Source: JANMMJ01 sp964543235 (GTDB lineage: Bacteria; Pseudomonadota; Alphaproteobacteria; Rhizobiales; Aestuariivirgaceae). Taken from it: DNA of 64,000 nucleotides. The stretch covers positions 1 through 64,000 of the forward strand of contig CAZIXE010000018.1 of NCBI GenBank assembly GCA_964543235.1. The letters are read 5' to 3'. A model generated the notes under the pieces. That model saw nothing but the letters and a program-made list of their open reading frames with translations, did not search any database and was not told the origin of the DNA. The translations under genes and the position numbers were made by a program. Positions 52,467 through 61,387 of the stretch are shown one piece after another; positions within the stretch are counted from its first letter, which is position 1, and the number at the start of each line of letters is the position of its first letter.

Positions 52467-53857
52467 CGCCCTCCATCGATCAACATGCGTATGCCGGCAA
52501 GCCCCGCCACAGCCTTGACGAACGCGTCCCCGCGCACTTCGAAATTCGGATATTGGTCGAAGGACGCGCAGGCCGGCGACAGCAGCACGACGGCCCCCGC
52601 ACGCCCGTCCCGCTGCGCATCGCGCGCTGCCTCGGCGACCGCCCTGTCGAGCGTGCCACACATGGCAACGGCAGCCTCGCGACCAAGCGTCTTCGCGAAA
52701 TCCTCTGCCGCTTCGCCGATCAGGTAGCTTTTGACGATGCGTGGGAAATAGGGCGCCAGCGCTTCGATTCCGCCGCTCTTGGCGATGCCTCCGGCAATCC
52801 AGTAGATCGTTTCGAATGATGCCAGGGCCTTTGCCGCGGCATCTGCATTCGTTGCCTTGGAATCATTGACGAATGACACGCCATCCAGCCGCGCGATCTC
52901 CTGCATGCGGTGTTGCAGCCCGGCAAAGCTCGCAAATCCGGAGGTGATTTCGGCAATGCTGAGCCCCAGGTGCCGCGCTGCGGCATAAGCCGTTGCCGCA
53001 TTCTGCCAGTTGTGCCGACCCCTGAGCGAGCGCATCGGCCGGATGTCGATCTCCGTGCCGTCACGCTGATCGTGCAACAGCCCGTCGATCACGTGGATCC
53101 CCTGCGCGAGTGGGCGCACGACCGAAACCGGCACAGTTTCCGCACCCGTCGCAATGGCACCGGCAATCGCTTCACTCCACGGATCATCCACGCCGCAGAT
53201 CGCGATGTCGCCTTTGCCTTGCTGCTTGAACATCCGCGCCTTGACCGCGGCATAGTTCTCCATCGTGCCGTGCCGGTCGAGATGGTCGGGGGTGATATTG
53301 GTGAGGATTCCGGCGTCTGGCCTGAGGCCCGGCATCAGGTCGATCTGGAACGAAGACAGCTCGAGGACAAAGATCCGGCCCGGGATCGGGGGGTCGAGCA
53401 GGCAGACCGCCGTGCCGATATTGCCGCCTACTGCCGTATCGCGGCCCGCTGACCGGAACAGATGGCCGCACAGCGCGGTTGTTGTTGACTTGCCGTTGGT
53501 TCCCGTAATGGCGACCAGTTTCGCTCCGCTCCCGGCAATCTCGCGCTGCAGCACCTCGGTGTCGCCGATGATCTCGATGCCGGCGGCCTGCGCCTTGGCG
53601 ACAGTCCAATGTGGCGCCGGATGGGTCAGCGGCACGCCGGGACTCAAAACCAGGCTGTCAAGGCCCTTGAAATCCACGGTACGCAGGTCGGCGACCGGCA
53701 TTCCCTGTGCCCGCCCCTTGGCCAGCGCGGCTTCCGAATCGTCCCAGGCCAGAACGTCGGCGCCGCCCTGCTGGAGCGCCTCGATGCAGGCTGTGCCCGA
53801 GCGCGCCAGTCCAAAGACCGCGACGCGCTTTCCCCTGAAGGTTTGGGCCGGGAACAC
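52463..53857 (-). CDS. murD: UDP-N-acetylmuramoylalanine-D-glutamate ligase
   Basis: 464 residues. Adds D-Glu, whose source is MurI in this same window. The N-terminal RVAVFGLARSGTACIEAL, the P-loop AITGTNGKSTTTALCGHLF and NITPDHLDRHGTMENYAAVK are present, followed by the C-terminal FVNDSKATNADAAAKAL. It ends overlapping ftsW. Confidence 0.97.
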   Translation of the reverse strand: MFPAQTFRGKRVAVFGLARSGTACIEALQQGGADVLAWDDSEAALAKGRAQGMPVADLRTVDFKGLDSLVLSPGVPLTHPAPHWTVAKAQAAGIEIIGDTEVLQREIAGSGAKLVAITGTNGKSTTTALCGHLFRSAGRDTAVGGNIGTAVCLLDPPIPGRIFVLELSSFQIDLMPGLRPDAGILTNITPDHLDRHGTMENYAAVKARMFKQQGKGDIAICGVDDPWSEAIAGAIATGAETVPVSVVRPLAQGIHVIDGLLHDQRDGTEIDIRPMRSLRGRHNWQNAATAYAAARHLGLSIAEITSGFASFAGLQHRMQEIARLDGVSFVNDSKATNADAAAKALASFETIYWIAGGIAKSGGIEALAPYFPRIVKSYLIGEAAEDFAKTLGREAAVAMCGTLDRAVAEAARDAQRDGRAGAVVLLSPACASFDQYPNFEVRGDAFVKAVAGLAGIRMLIDGGR

Positions 53858-53863
53858 CGCTTC

Positions 53864-54952
53864 TCACCTCAGCTTGAGCGTCGACAGGCCGATCAGCGCC
53901 AGGACGAAGGCGATGATCCAGAAGCGGATGACGATGGTCGGTTCCTTCCAGCCCTTCTGCTCGAAATGGTGATGCAGCGGCGCCATGGCGAACACCCGCC
54001 TGCCGGTCATCTTGAAGGAAACCACCTGCACGATGACCGAGACCGTCTCCAGGACGAACAGTCCGCCAATGATCGCGAGCACGATCTCGTGCTTGGCGGC
54101 GACCGCGATGGCGCCAAGAGCGCCGCCCAGTGACAGTGATCCGGTGTCGCCCATGAAGATCATCGCCGGCGGCGCGTTGAACCACAGGAAGCCGAGCCCG
54201 GCCCCGACGATGGCTCCGCACAGGATGGCAAGCTCGCCCGTGCCGCGGACGAAGTGGAGCTGCAGGTACTCGGCAAAAACGGCATTGCCCACCAGATAGA
54301 CGATAAGGCCGAAACTCGCCGCGGCGATCATCACCGGCATGATGGCCAGTCCATCCAGCCCGTCGGTCATGTTCACGGCATTGCCGGATCCCACGATCAC
54401 CAGCGTCCCGAACACCACGAAGAACATGCCAAGCGGGATCAGCACGTCCTTCAGGAACGGCACCGCCAGTGCCGTCGCCAGCGACTTGTCGCCGATTGCG
54501 ATGAAGATGCCGACCGCGATGGCCGCGATCGCGAACTCGAGGATGAGACGCACCTTTCCGGAGAAGCCGCGTGTCGTCGACTTCGTGACCTTGAGGAAAT
54601 CGTCGTAGAAACCGATGGCACCATAGCCCAGCGTCACGAACAGGACCGCCCAGACATAGAAATTGGCGAGGTCGGCCCACAACAGTGTCGACACGAAGAT
54701 GCCGGAGAGAATCATGAGGCCACCCATGGTTGGCGTGCCCTGCTTCTCGACGATGTGCCGCTGCGGCCCATCGCTGCGTATCGGCTGGCCCTTGCCCTGC
54801 TTGATCTTGAGCATGGCGATGATTCGCGGCCCGAACAGGAACACGAAGAACAGCGCCGTCATGATCGCCGCACCGGTCCGCGTCGTCTGGTAGCGGAACA
54901 CATTGAACGCCGAGACGTCGTCTGTCAGGCTGATCAGGATGAAGTGAAGCAT
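53864..54952 (-). CDS. mraY: Phospho-MurNAc-pentapeptide transferase
   Basis: 362 residues, ten membrane helices. Makes lipid I. QRHIVEKQGTPTMGGLMI, GFYDDFLKV, GSGNAVNMTDGLDGLAIMP and MAPLHHHFEQKGWKEPTIVIRFW are the MraY signatures with the catalytic Asp pairs and the HHH motif. The ATG at 54952 gives the normal N-terminus; a frame extending upstream into murF is spurious. Confidence 0.97.
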   Translation of the reverse strand: MLHFILISLTDDVSAFNVFRYQTTRTGAAIMTALFFVFLFGPRIIAMLKIKQGKGQPIRSDGPQRHIVEKQGTPTMGGLMILSGIFVSTLLWADLANFYVWAVLFVTLGYGAIGFYDDFLKVTKSTTRGFSGKVRLILEFAIAAIAVGIFIAIGDKSLATALAVPFLKDVLIPLGMFFVVFGTLVIVGSGNAVNMTDGLDGLAIMPVMIAAASFGLIVYLVGNAVFAEYLQLHFVRGTGELAILCGAIVGAGLGFLWFNAPPAMIFMGDTGSLSLGGALGAIAVAAKHEIVLAIIGGLFVLETVSVIVQVVSFKMTGRRVFAMAPLHHHFEQKGWKEPTIVIRFWIIAFVLALIGLSTLKLR

Positions 54953-54954
54953 GT

Positions 54955-56382
54955 TCAGTTGTCCTTGGCGGCGGCCGCATAAGCGGTCCGGATCGCCTCG
55001 GCGATCGGTGCCATGCGGCTGCCCAGCGAGCCTTTCACCATGACGACATCGCCCGCCCGGAGCGACGCCACCACCTGATCGCGCAAGCCTTCTGAGGTTT
55101 CGGCATAGGCGCCGCGCCGGCCGGCGGGCGTCCGCGCCCACAGCTCTGCCATGAGCGGCCCGCAGGCGTATAGGACATCGACCCCGGCGTCGTCTATGGG
55201 CCCGGCAAGTTCGGCATGCAGGGCCGGCCCGGCAGCGCCAAGCTCCAGCATGTCGCCGAGCACCGCGATCCGCCGCCCGCCCTTTCCCGGCTTGCCATGG
55301 GCAAGAAGCTGCAGGGCCGCCCGCACCGACGCCGGATTGGCATTGTAGCTTTCGTCGATCAGTGTGGCCGGTCCGTCAGGCAGGCTGAGCCGGCAGCGCA
55401 CGCCACGCCCCTTGGCGGGCGCGGCTATGGCAAGCGACAGCGCCGCCCGCGCCAGGTCGGCACCGGCCAGCTTGACCGCCGCCAGGACGGCAAGACTGTT
55501 CACCGCCATGTGTTCGCCCGGCATGCCGAGCTTGTACATCACCGTCTCGCCAAGGACTTCGGCCGTAACGCACGAACACTCCTCGTGCAGAGCAACCCGC
55601 ATCAGGCGGATATCGGCCGCCTCGTGCTTTCCGAACCCGATGATGTTGCGCACACCTGCCGCCCTTGCCGCATCCGCAAGCCGGTCGAAATAGGGTGTAT
55701 CGCGGTTGATCACCGCATGTCCGCCGGGCTCGACGCCGGCAAAAATCTCCGCCTTGGCATCGGCGATCTCATCGAGCGATGCGAAATGCCCGAGATGGCT
55801 GGCGGCGATTGTGGTGATGATCGCGATATGGGGACGGACCATCTTCACCAGGGGCGTGATCTCGCCGGCATGATTCATGCCGATCTCAAAAACGCCGTAG
55901 GCAGCTTCCCTCGGCATCCGCGCCAGCGTCAGTGGCACGCCCCAGTGATTGTTGAACGATGCCGCCGATGCGTGCGTCAGGCCGGAGGCACCGAGAGCGG
56001 CGCGCAGCGCCTCCTTCGTGCTGGTCTTGCCGACGCTGCCCGTGATCGCGGTGATTCTTGCCGGCGACCGCGTCCGCGCCGCAACACCCATAGCCTCCAG
56101 AGCCCGCAGCGGGTCGTCGACGACCAGCAACGCCCCTGCCCCGCGCATCGCGTCGTCGGGACGAGATACGACCGCAAGCCCGGCTCCGGCAGCCAGCGCC
56201 GCCACAGCAAAATCATGGCCGTCGCGGTGTTCGCCCCTGATCGCCACGAAGATGTCGCCAGCCGATGCGCCGCGGCTGTCAATCGTGACTCCAGCGAAGG
56301 TCGCCGGCGCCCGCTTTCCCTCCAGCCGGCCGTGGGTGGCCGCAACCACCTCTTCAATGCTCCAAAGTGCCGGCTCAGCCAC
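54955..56382 (-). CDS. murF: UDP-MurNAc-tripeptide D-alanyl-D-alanine ligase
   Basis: 475 residues. Adds the D-Ala-D-Ala made by Ddl. An N-terminal domain (FAGVTIDSRGASAGDIFVAIRG), P-loop AITGSVGKTSTKEALRAAL and ESYNANPASVRAALQLL fit MurF. It starts with GTG at 56382, overlapping the end of murE by eight bases; the alternative in-frame starts would delete the N-terminal domain. Confidence 0.95.
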   Translation of the reverse strand: MAEPALWSIEEVVAATHGRLEGKRAPATFAGVTIDSRGASAGDIFVAIRGEHRDGHDFAVAALAAGAGLAVVSRPDDAMRGAGALLVVDDPLRALEAMGVAARTRSPARITAITGSVGKTSTKEALRAALGASGLTHASAASFNNHWGVPLTLARMPREAAYGVFEIGMNHAGEITPLVKMVRPHIAIITTIAASHLGHFASLDEIADAKAEIFAGVEPGGHAVINRDTPYFDRLADAARAAGVRNIIGFGKHEAADIRLMRVALHEECSCVTAEVLGETVMYKLGMPGEHMAVNSLAVLAAVKLAGADLARAALSLAIAAPAKGRGVRCRLSLPDGPATLIDESYNANPASVRAALQLLAHGKPGKGGRRIAVLGDMLELGAAGPALHAELAGPIDDAGVDVLYACGPLMAELWARTPAGRRGAYAETSEGLRDQVVASLRAGDVVMVKGSLGSRMAPIAEAIRTAYAAAAKDN

Positions 56383-57832
56383 GATAGCTTACCCCTTTGA
56401 CCGCGGCCCGTGCCGCGTCGTGATCGCTGAATGGCAACACGCTCTTGCCGACGATCTGGCCGCTCTCATGACCCTTGCCGGCAATCAGCAGGATGTCCCC
56501 GGCCTTGAGTTCGTTGACCGCCGTGGCGATGGCCAGAGCCCGGTCGCCGATCTCGATGCCGCCGGGACAGGCCGCCATGATCTCGGCACGAATCGCCGCC
56601 GCATCCTCCGTCCGCGGGTTGTCATCGGTGACATAGGCGACATCCGCCAGCCGCGCCGCGACCGCACCCATCTGCGGCCGCTTGCCCTTGTCGCGGTCGC
56701 CGCCACATCCAAACACCACGACCAGCCGTCCCGTGGCGTAGGGCCGGAGCGCAGTGATGGCGTTTTCCAGCGCGTCGGGCGTGTGGGCGTAGTCGATGAA
56801 CACCGGCGCACCGGACGCGCTGGTGGCGGCGAGGTCGAGACGGCCTTTGGCGCCCTTGATCGATTCCAGCGCATGAAAGGTCATGTAGGGTTCCCCGCCC
56901 AGCGCGACGACGAGTCCTGCCGCAACCAGCGCGTTGGAGGCCTGGAAGTCGCCGACCAGCGGCAGGTAGATCCGCTGTACGCTGCCGCGGCAATCAATAT
57001 CGAGATGCTGCCCGAACCCGTCCCGGCGCTGCGCCCGCAGCCTGATCGCCTCACCGGTCTTTCCGACGCTGAAGATGTCGAGGCCGCGGGCCCGCGCGAT
57101 ATCCGCCACGGTCGACGCCTGCGGCGAGTCGGCATTGATGACGGCCGGCGCACCGGGCGCCAGGAGTTCGCCGAACAGCCGCATTTTCGCGGCGAAGTAG
57201 TCCTCGAAGCTCGCATGGTAGTCGAGATGGTCGCGAGTGATGTTCGTGAAGGCGCCGGCGGCGATCCGCACACCGTCGAGCCGGTATTGCGCCAGACCAT
57301 GGCTGGACGCTTCCAGCGCAAGGTGCTTGACGCCGTCTTCGGCAAGCTCGGCCAGCGCCGCATGCAGCGTTACCGGATCGGGAGTCGTATGTTGCAGATA
57401 ACGTGATCCCGAAGGCCCGGTAATGCCGATCGTGCCGATACTGGCGGCCCTGAATCCCATCGTTTCCCAGATCTGGCGGACGAAGGATGCAACCGACGTC
57501 TTGCCATTGGTACCGGTGACCGCGGCAACCACATCGGGTTGCGCGCCATAGAAGCGGGCCGCCATGCGCGCGAAGAGCTGGCGCACATTGCCGGTGCGAA
57601 TGACCGGAATGCTGGCCGTTACCGGCGCTTGCGACACGATCGCCACCGCACCCTTTGCCGCCGCCTGCGGGACAAAGGCAGTGCCGTCAGCCTTCGTCCC
57701 CGGCATGGCTGCAAAGACAAAGCCCGGCTTGACTTCGCGGCTGTCCGCGGTCAGGCCCGCAACGGCAAGCGCGCCCGCCGCGGCTGGTGCCGCCGCGTCC
57801 GGTCCGAGGAGCATGGCGAGTGACGGGCGCAT
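56375..57832 (-). CDS. murE: UDP-MurNAc-L-alanyl-D-glutamate-diaminopimelate ligase
   Basis: 485 residues. Adds meso-diaminopimelate. TADSREVKPGFVFAAMPGTK, the P-loop AVTGTNGKTSVASFVRQIW, NITRDHLDYHASFEDYFAAK and the DAP-selective DDNPRTED (the D-N-P-R motif) are present. The ATG at 57832 lies 5 bases after the ftsI stop; a longer in-frame extension over ftsI is not real. Confidence 0.97.
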   Translation of the reverse strand: MRPSLAMLLGPDAAAPAAAGALAVAGLTADSREVKPGFVFAAMPGTKADGTAFVPQAAAKGAVAIVSQAPVTASIPVIRTGNVRQLFARMAARFYGAQPDVVAAVTGTNGKTSVASFVRQIWETMGFRAASIGTIGITGPSGSRYLQHTTPDPVTLHAALAELAEDGVKHLALEASSHGLAQYRLDGVRIAAGAFTNITRDHLDYHASFEDYFAAKMRLFGELLAPGAPAVINADSPQASTVADIARARGLDIFSVGKTGEAIRLRAQRRDGFGQHLDIDCRGSVQRIYLPLVGDFQASNALVAAGLVVALGGEPYMTFHALESIKGAKGRLDLAATSASGAPVFIDYAHTPDALENAITALRPYATGRLVVVFGCGGDRDKGKRPQMGAVAARLADVAYVTDDNPRTEDAAAIRAEIMAACPGGIEIGDRALAIATAVNELKAGDILLIAGKGHESGQIVGKSVLPFSDHDAARAAVKGVSYRG

Positions 57833-57836
57833 GGCA

Positions 57837-59564
57837 TCAGTTGGCTTTGGCTTGGGCTTTCGCCTCGGCCTTGGCCTGCTTCTCCAGCTTCTCGCGCTCT
57901 TCAGGAGTGAGCTTGAGTTCGATATCAAGCATCGGTGCAATCCGGGCGATGATTTTCCCGGCAGTGGGCACCGCATTCCAGCCGGCGGTTGCAAAGCCGT
58001 AGGTTTCGGGCAGGGCCTGCGGCTCGTCGAGCATGACGAGGAGAGAGTAGCGCGGGGCGTCCATCGGAAACGCGCCGATGAAGGAAGAAAGCCGCTTGTC
58101 CTTAACATAGCGGCCGTTGACGACCTTTTCCGCCGTACCGGTCTTGCCGCCGACCCGGTACCCGGGAACGTCCGCCTTGGCAGCTGAACCTTCGGTTGCA
58201 TTGAGGCGGAACAGGTAGCGCATCTTCTCGCTGGTTTCGGGCTTTACGATCTGCCTGCCGAGCGACCTTGCGGTTTCCCGGTCACGCTTGATGAAGGTCG
58301 GCGGTATCATCAGGCCGCCATTGAGCAGGCCCGAGACAACATCAAGTCCTTGCAGCGGCTGCACGGCAAAACCATGGCCGAATGCTGCGGTGGCACTTGC
58401 GATCCTGCTCCAGCGCTGCGGCAGGAGCGGACGGGCGCTTTCCGGGATCTCGGTGGTCAGCCGTTCGAACAGCCCGACGCGCCTGAGGAATTCCTGGTGA
58501 TGCTCGAGCCCGGTCTCCAGCGCCATCTTCGCGGTGCCGATGTTCGAGGAGTTGGTGAAGACCTCCGGCACTGTCAGCACCCGGCGCTGCGCGTGAAAGT
58601 CGCTGATCCGCGATCGGCCGATCACCAGCGGCGCCCGGGCGTCATAGTGGCCGTTGAGGTCCGTCACGCCATAGTCGAATGCCATGGCAAAGGTTATGGC
58701 CTTGATCACCGATCCGAGCTCGAACACGCCGCTGGTCATCATGTTCATTTGCGACTTGGAAAAATTCTTGTCGCTCACGTTTGGATTGAAGTCCGGCAAC
58801 GACACCATGGCGATGACCTCGCCGGTTTCGATGTCCATGACAATGCCGCCGCCGCCCTTGGCACGGAACTTCGTGATCGCCTTGCTGATTTCATCGGTCA
58901 GGGCATGCTGTACCCTGATATCGAGAGAGGTGACCGCGGGTGTCATGGCACGGCTGCCGGGATCCGCCAGCGAAGCGGTGTAAATGGCGCCCTGGTCATC
59001 CAGGTATTTTTCAATTCCGGCGATGCCGACCGAGTCGATATCGACATAGCCCAGCACATGCGCCGCAAGCCGCCCTCTCGGATAGATGCGTTTGGTCTCG
59101 GAACGGAAACCAACGCCCGGCAGGCCGAGATTGAAAATCGCTTCCTTGAGCTCGGGACTGACTTCCCGTTTCAGCCATACAAATCCGCGCTTCGACTGCG
59201 ACAGGCGGCTGCGCAGCATCCCGGCATCCAGTTCCGGATCGGTCGCGGTCAGCGCTTCGACTGCCTCATCGACATCAATGATCCGATTGGGTTCGCCAAA
59301 CAGCGATGGGACCGAAATGTCGGTGGCCAGTATTTCGCCATTCCTGTCCACGATGTCCGGCCGCGGCAGCCGCGGTTCAAGTACCTGCGCAGAACCTTTT
59401 TCGGTACTGAGATTCTTGATCACGGAGAGGTTGGCGAGTTGCGCTGAGATCGCCATGAAGGACAGTATGAACGCCATGGCCACGAGCCGCAGCCGCTTTT
59501 GTCCCCTGAGCCGCTTGGGAGTGGCTTCGGACTCGCCGGCCGGTGGGATGTTCGGGCGCTGCAA
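57837..59564 (-). CDS. ftsI: Division-specific transpeptidase FtsI (PBP3)
   Basis: 575 residues. A membrane anchor (LRLVAMAFILSFMAISAQLAN, about 27-47) and PBP dimerisation domain precede the transpeptidase domain with SxxK in ELGSVIKAITFAMA, SxN in NSSNIGTAKM and KTG in GGKTGTAEKVVNG. The C-terminus is a charged Lys/Ala/Glu tail. Crosslinks septal peptidoglycan together with FtsW. Confidence 0.96.
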   Translation of the reverse strand: MQRPNIPPAGESEATPKRLRGQKRLRLVAMAFILSFMAISAQLANLSVIKNLSTEKGSAQVLEPRLPRPDIVDRNGEILATDISVPSLFGEPNRIIDVDEAVEALTATDPELDAGMLRSRLSQSKRGFVWLKREVSPELKEAIFNLGLPGVGFRSETKRIYPRGRLAAHVLGYVDIDSVGIAGIEKYLDDQGAIYTASLADPGSRAMTPAVTSLDIRVQHALTDEISKAITKFRAKGGGGIVMDIETGEVIAMVSLPDFNPNVSDKNFSKSQMNMMTSGVFELGSVIKAITFAMAFDYGVTDLNGHYDARAPLVIGRSRISDFHAQRRVLTVPEVFTNSSNIGTAKMALETGLEHHQEFLRRVGLFERLTTEIPESARPLLPQRWSRIASATAAFGHGFAVQPLQGLDVVSGLLNGGLMIPPTFIKRDRETARSLGRQIVKPETSEKMRYLFRLNATEGSAAKADVPGYRVGGKTGTAEKVVNGRYVKDKRLSSFIGAFPMDAPRYSLLVMLDEPQALPETYGFATAGWNAVPTAGKIIARIAPMLDIELKLTPEEREKLEKQAKAEAKAQAKAN

Positions 59565-59568
59565 CGCG

Positions 59569-59919
59569 CTACTCCATCTTCTTCAGAATGTCGCCGATCG
59601 GATCCTTGCCGTCCTCCTCCAGCTTGACGATCGGCTCGGCCGGTACCCGGTTCGCAATCTCCGCCTCTTGGATGAGCTGCAGCTGCGATAACGGTTTCAT
59701 CTGCAGGTGTTCCTCGGCCAGTGCCTGCAGTCGCTCCGGCCGCGTCAGGTTGCTCCACTCGGCCCCGAGCAGCCTGATCGACTCTCTTTCGTTCTTGATC
59801 GCCGCGGCAATCGCCGCCAGCTCGCGCTCTGCTCGGCGCGTCTGGTGCTCCAGCGTGTAGAGCACGAAGCCTGCCACCAGCACGGCGCCCACGAGGAATG
59901 TGTTGAGGAGCTTGAGCAT
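59569..59919 (-). CDS. ftsL: Cell division protein FtsL
   Basis: 116 residues. One membrane helix (LLNTFLVGAVLVAGFVLYTL, about 4-23) is followed by a coiled-coil region (TRRAERELAAIAAAIKNERES ... RLQALAEEHLQMKPL), as in alphaproteobacterial FtsL. The ATG at 59919 overlaps the rsmH stop (ATGA). Position between rsmH and ftsI is the normal dcw slot. Confidence 0.9.
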   Translation of the reverse strand: MLKLLNTFLVGAVLVAGFVLYTLEHQTRRAERELAAIAAAIKNERESIRLLGAEWSNLTRPERLQALAEEHLQMKPLSQLQLIQEAEIANRVPAEPIVKLEEDGKDPIGDILKKME

Positions 59920-60923
59920 CAGTGCCGCGCCCCCGCGAACTGCCTTACTCCCAGCGCCGCGAAGTCGGCCGGGTGGGCCTCTGCCTCGGTACGCTCCGCC
60001 GCCCGCAGTTTCGCCGATCGGGCCCGCGGATTGTTCCGGCATTCACCGGGGCTCGCTGCGGCATGGCCCCTGAACAGCAACCGGAAGCTTGGGGCCCGTG
60101 GCTGCGCCGGACCCGGGAGATGGCGCGAGCCTGCCGCCGTGACGGCAGACCGCTCTTGCAGGAAGCGCTTGACGATGCGGTCCTCCAGCGAGTGAAAGCT
60201 GACTACCGCTAGCCGCCCGCCCGGTCTGAGCAGTCGTTCGGCTGCACAAAGACCTTCAGCCAGCTCGTTGAGTTCGCCATTCACGTGGATGCGCAGCGCC
60301 TGGAATGTGCGGGTCGCCGGGTGAATGCGCTCATGCGGCTTCTGGGGTCCGGTTGCCCGCTCGATCGCCGCCACGAGCGACAATGTCGTGGATAGCGCCT
60401 GCTGTTGCCTGGCCCTGACGATCGCCCGTGCAATCGCCTTTGCCCTGCGCTCCTCGCCAAGCACCGCAATGATCTGCGCGAGATCCTCCGGCGGCAGTGA
60501 GTTGACCACATCTGCCGCAGACGGTCCCTCGCGTGACATCCGCATGTCGAGCGGTCCGTCCTTCAGGAACGAGAAGCCACGCTCCGCCTCGTCCAGCTGC
60601 ATCGACGACACGCCGACATCGAGTGTCACCCCATCGACCTGCCGCACCCCGAGTTCGCCCAGCAGCTGTTCCATGTCCGAGAACCGTCCATGCACCAGCG
60701 TCAGGCGGTCGGCGAAGGCTGCCAGCAAAGCAGCGCCCGCCCTGATCGCTTCGGGATCCCGGTCGATGGCCACCACCCTGCAGTTCGCGGCCTCGAGCAT
60801 GCCTTTGGCATAGCCGCCGGCGCCGAACGTGCCGTCCACATAGATGCCGTTGTCGCGCGGCGAGAGTGCCGACAGCACTTCCCCGAGCATGACCGGAATG
60901 TGCCGGGACTCTTTCATCAGCAT
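59919..60923 (-). CDS. rsmH: 16S rRNA (cytosine1402-N4)-methyltransferase
   Basis: 334 residues with this start. SAM methyltransferase of the 30S decoding site. HIPVMLGEVLSALSPRDNGIYVDGTFGAGGYAKGML, GVTLDVGVSSMQLDEAERGFSF and GGRLAVVSFHSLEDRIVKRF are MraW signatures. ATG 60923 and ATG 60917 are both possible; neither has a clear ribosome site, and a TTG 75 bases further upstream would add a non-family tail. It is the first gene of the dcw run here; no mraZ precedes it. Confidence 0.95.
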   Translation of the reverse strand: MLMKESRHIPVMLGEVLSALSPRDNGIYVDGTFGAGGYAKGMLEAANCRVVAIDRDPEAIRAGAALLAAFADRLTLVHGRFSDMEQLLGELGVRQVDGVTLDVGVSSMQLDEAERGFSFLKDGPLDMRMSREGPSAADVVNSLPPEDLAQIIAVLGEERRAKAIARAIVRARQQQALSTTLSLVAAIERATGPQKPHERIHPATRTFQALRIHVNGELNELAEGLCAAERLLRPGGRLAVVSFHSLEDRIVKRFLQERSAVTAAGSRHLPGPAQPRAPSFRLLFRGHAAASPGECRNNPRARSAKLRAAERTEAEAHPADFAALGVRQFAGARH

Positions 60924-61027
60924 GGGCGCCGGGACGGTGAACGGTACGTTAATCCAACGTCCGACATTGCCCCGGGCAGCATTAACAAATAGTTTCAATT
61001 TCGATTCAATTAGGGAGGCATGAGACC

Positions 61028-61387
61028 ATGGGCAAGGTCCTGCACTTCAAAGCCGGTGACATCGCCTTCGAGGCCTTCGGGGGCCCTCCCGGAACGGCAG
61101 CAATTGCCAGGTTGATCGGGCCTGGAACAAGTCGAACCATGGGTGCCGGCATCGCCACCTTCGATGGCTGCTCCATCGAGTGGACCGTCCTTTACGATGA
61201 GGTCGTGGTCGTGCTCGAAGGCATCTTCCGCTTGCGCCTGGGGGATGGCTTCACCGAGACTCTCGAGGCCTCTCCCGGAGACGTCGTCTGGCTCCCCGAG
61301 AATACGCCGCTGCGTTACGAGGGTGACGGCGCAAAGGTCTTCTACGCGCTCTACCCCGTCGACTGGAAGAAGCGGCATGCCCTCTGA
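61028..61387 (+). CDS. EutQ-like cupin protein
   Basis: 119 residues, a single cupin domain: VLYDEVVVVLEGIFRLRLGDG (motif 1 region) and EASPGDVVWLPENTPLRYEGDG (motif 2 region) resemble EutQ of ethanolamine utilisation. The usual metal His are partly replaced, as in EutQ. It is divergent from rsmH and overlaps the following flavoprotein gene by 11 bases, so the two probably act together, perhaps in amine use. No other eut genes are visible. Confidence 0.78.
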   Translation: MGKVLHFKAGDIAFEAFGGPPGTAAIARLIGPGTSRTMGAGIATFDGCSIEWTVLYDEVVVVLEGIFRLRLGDGFTETLEASPGDVVWLPENTPLRYEGDGAKVFYALYPVDWKKRHAL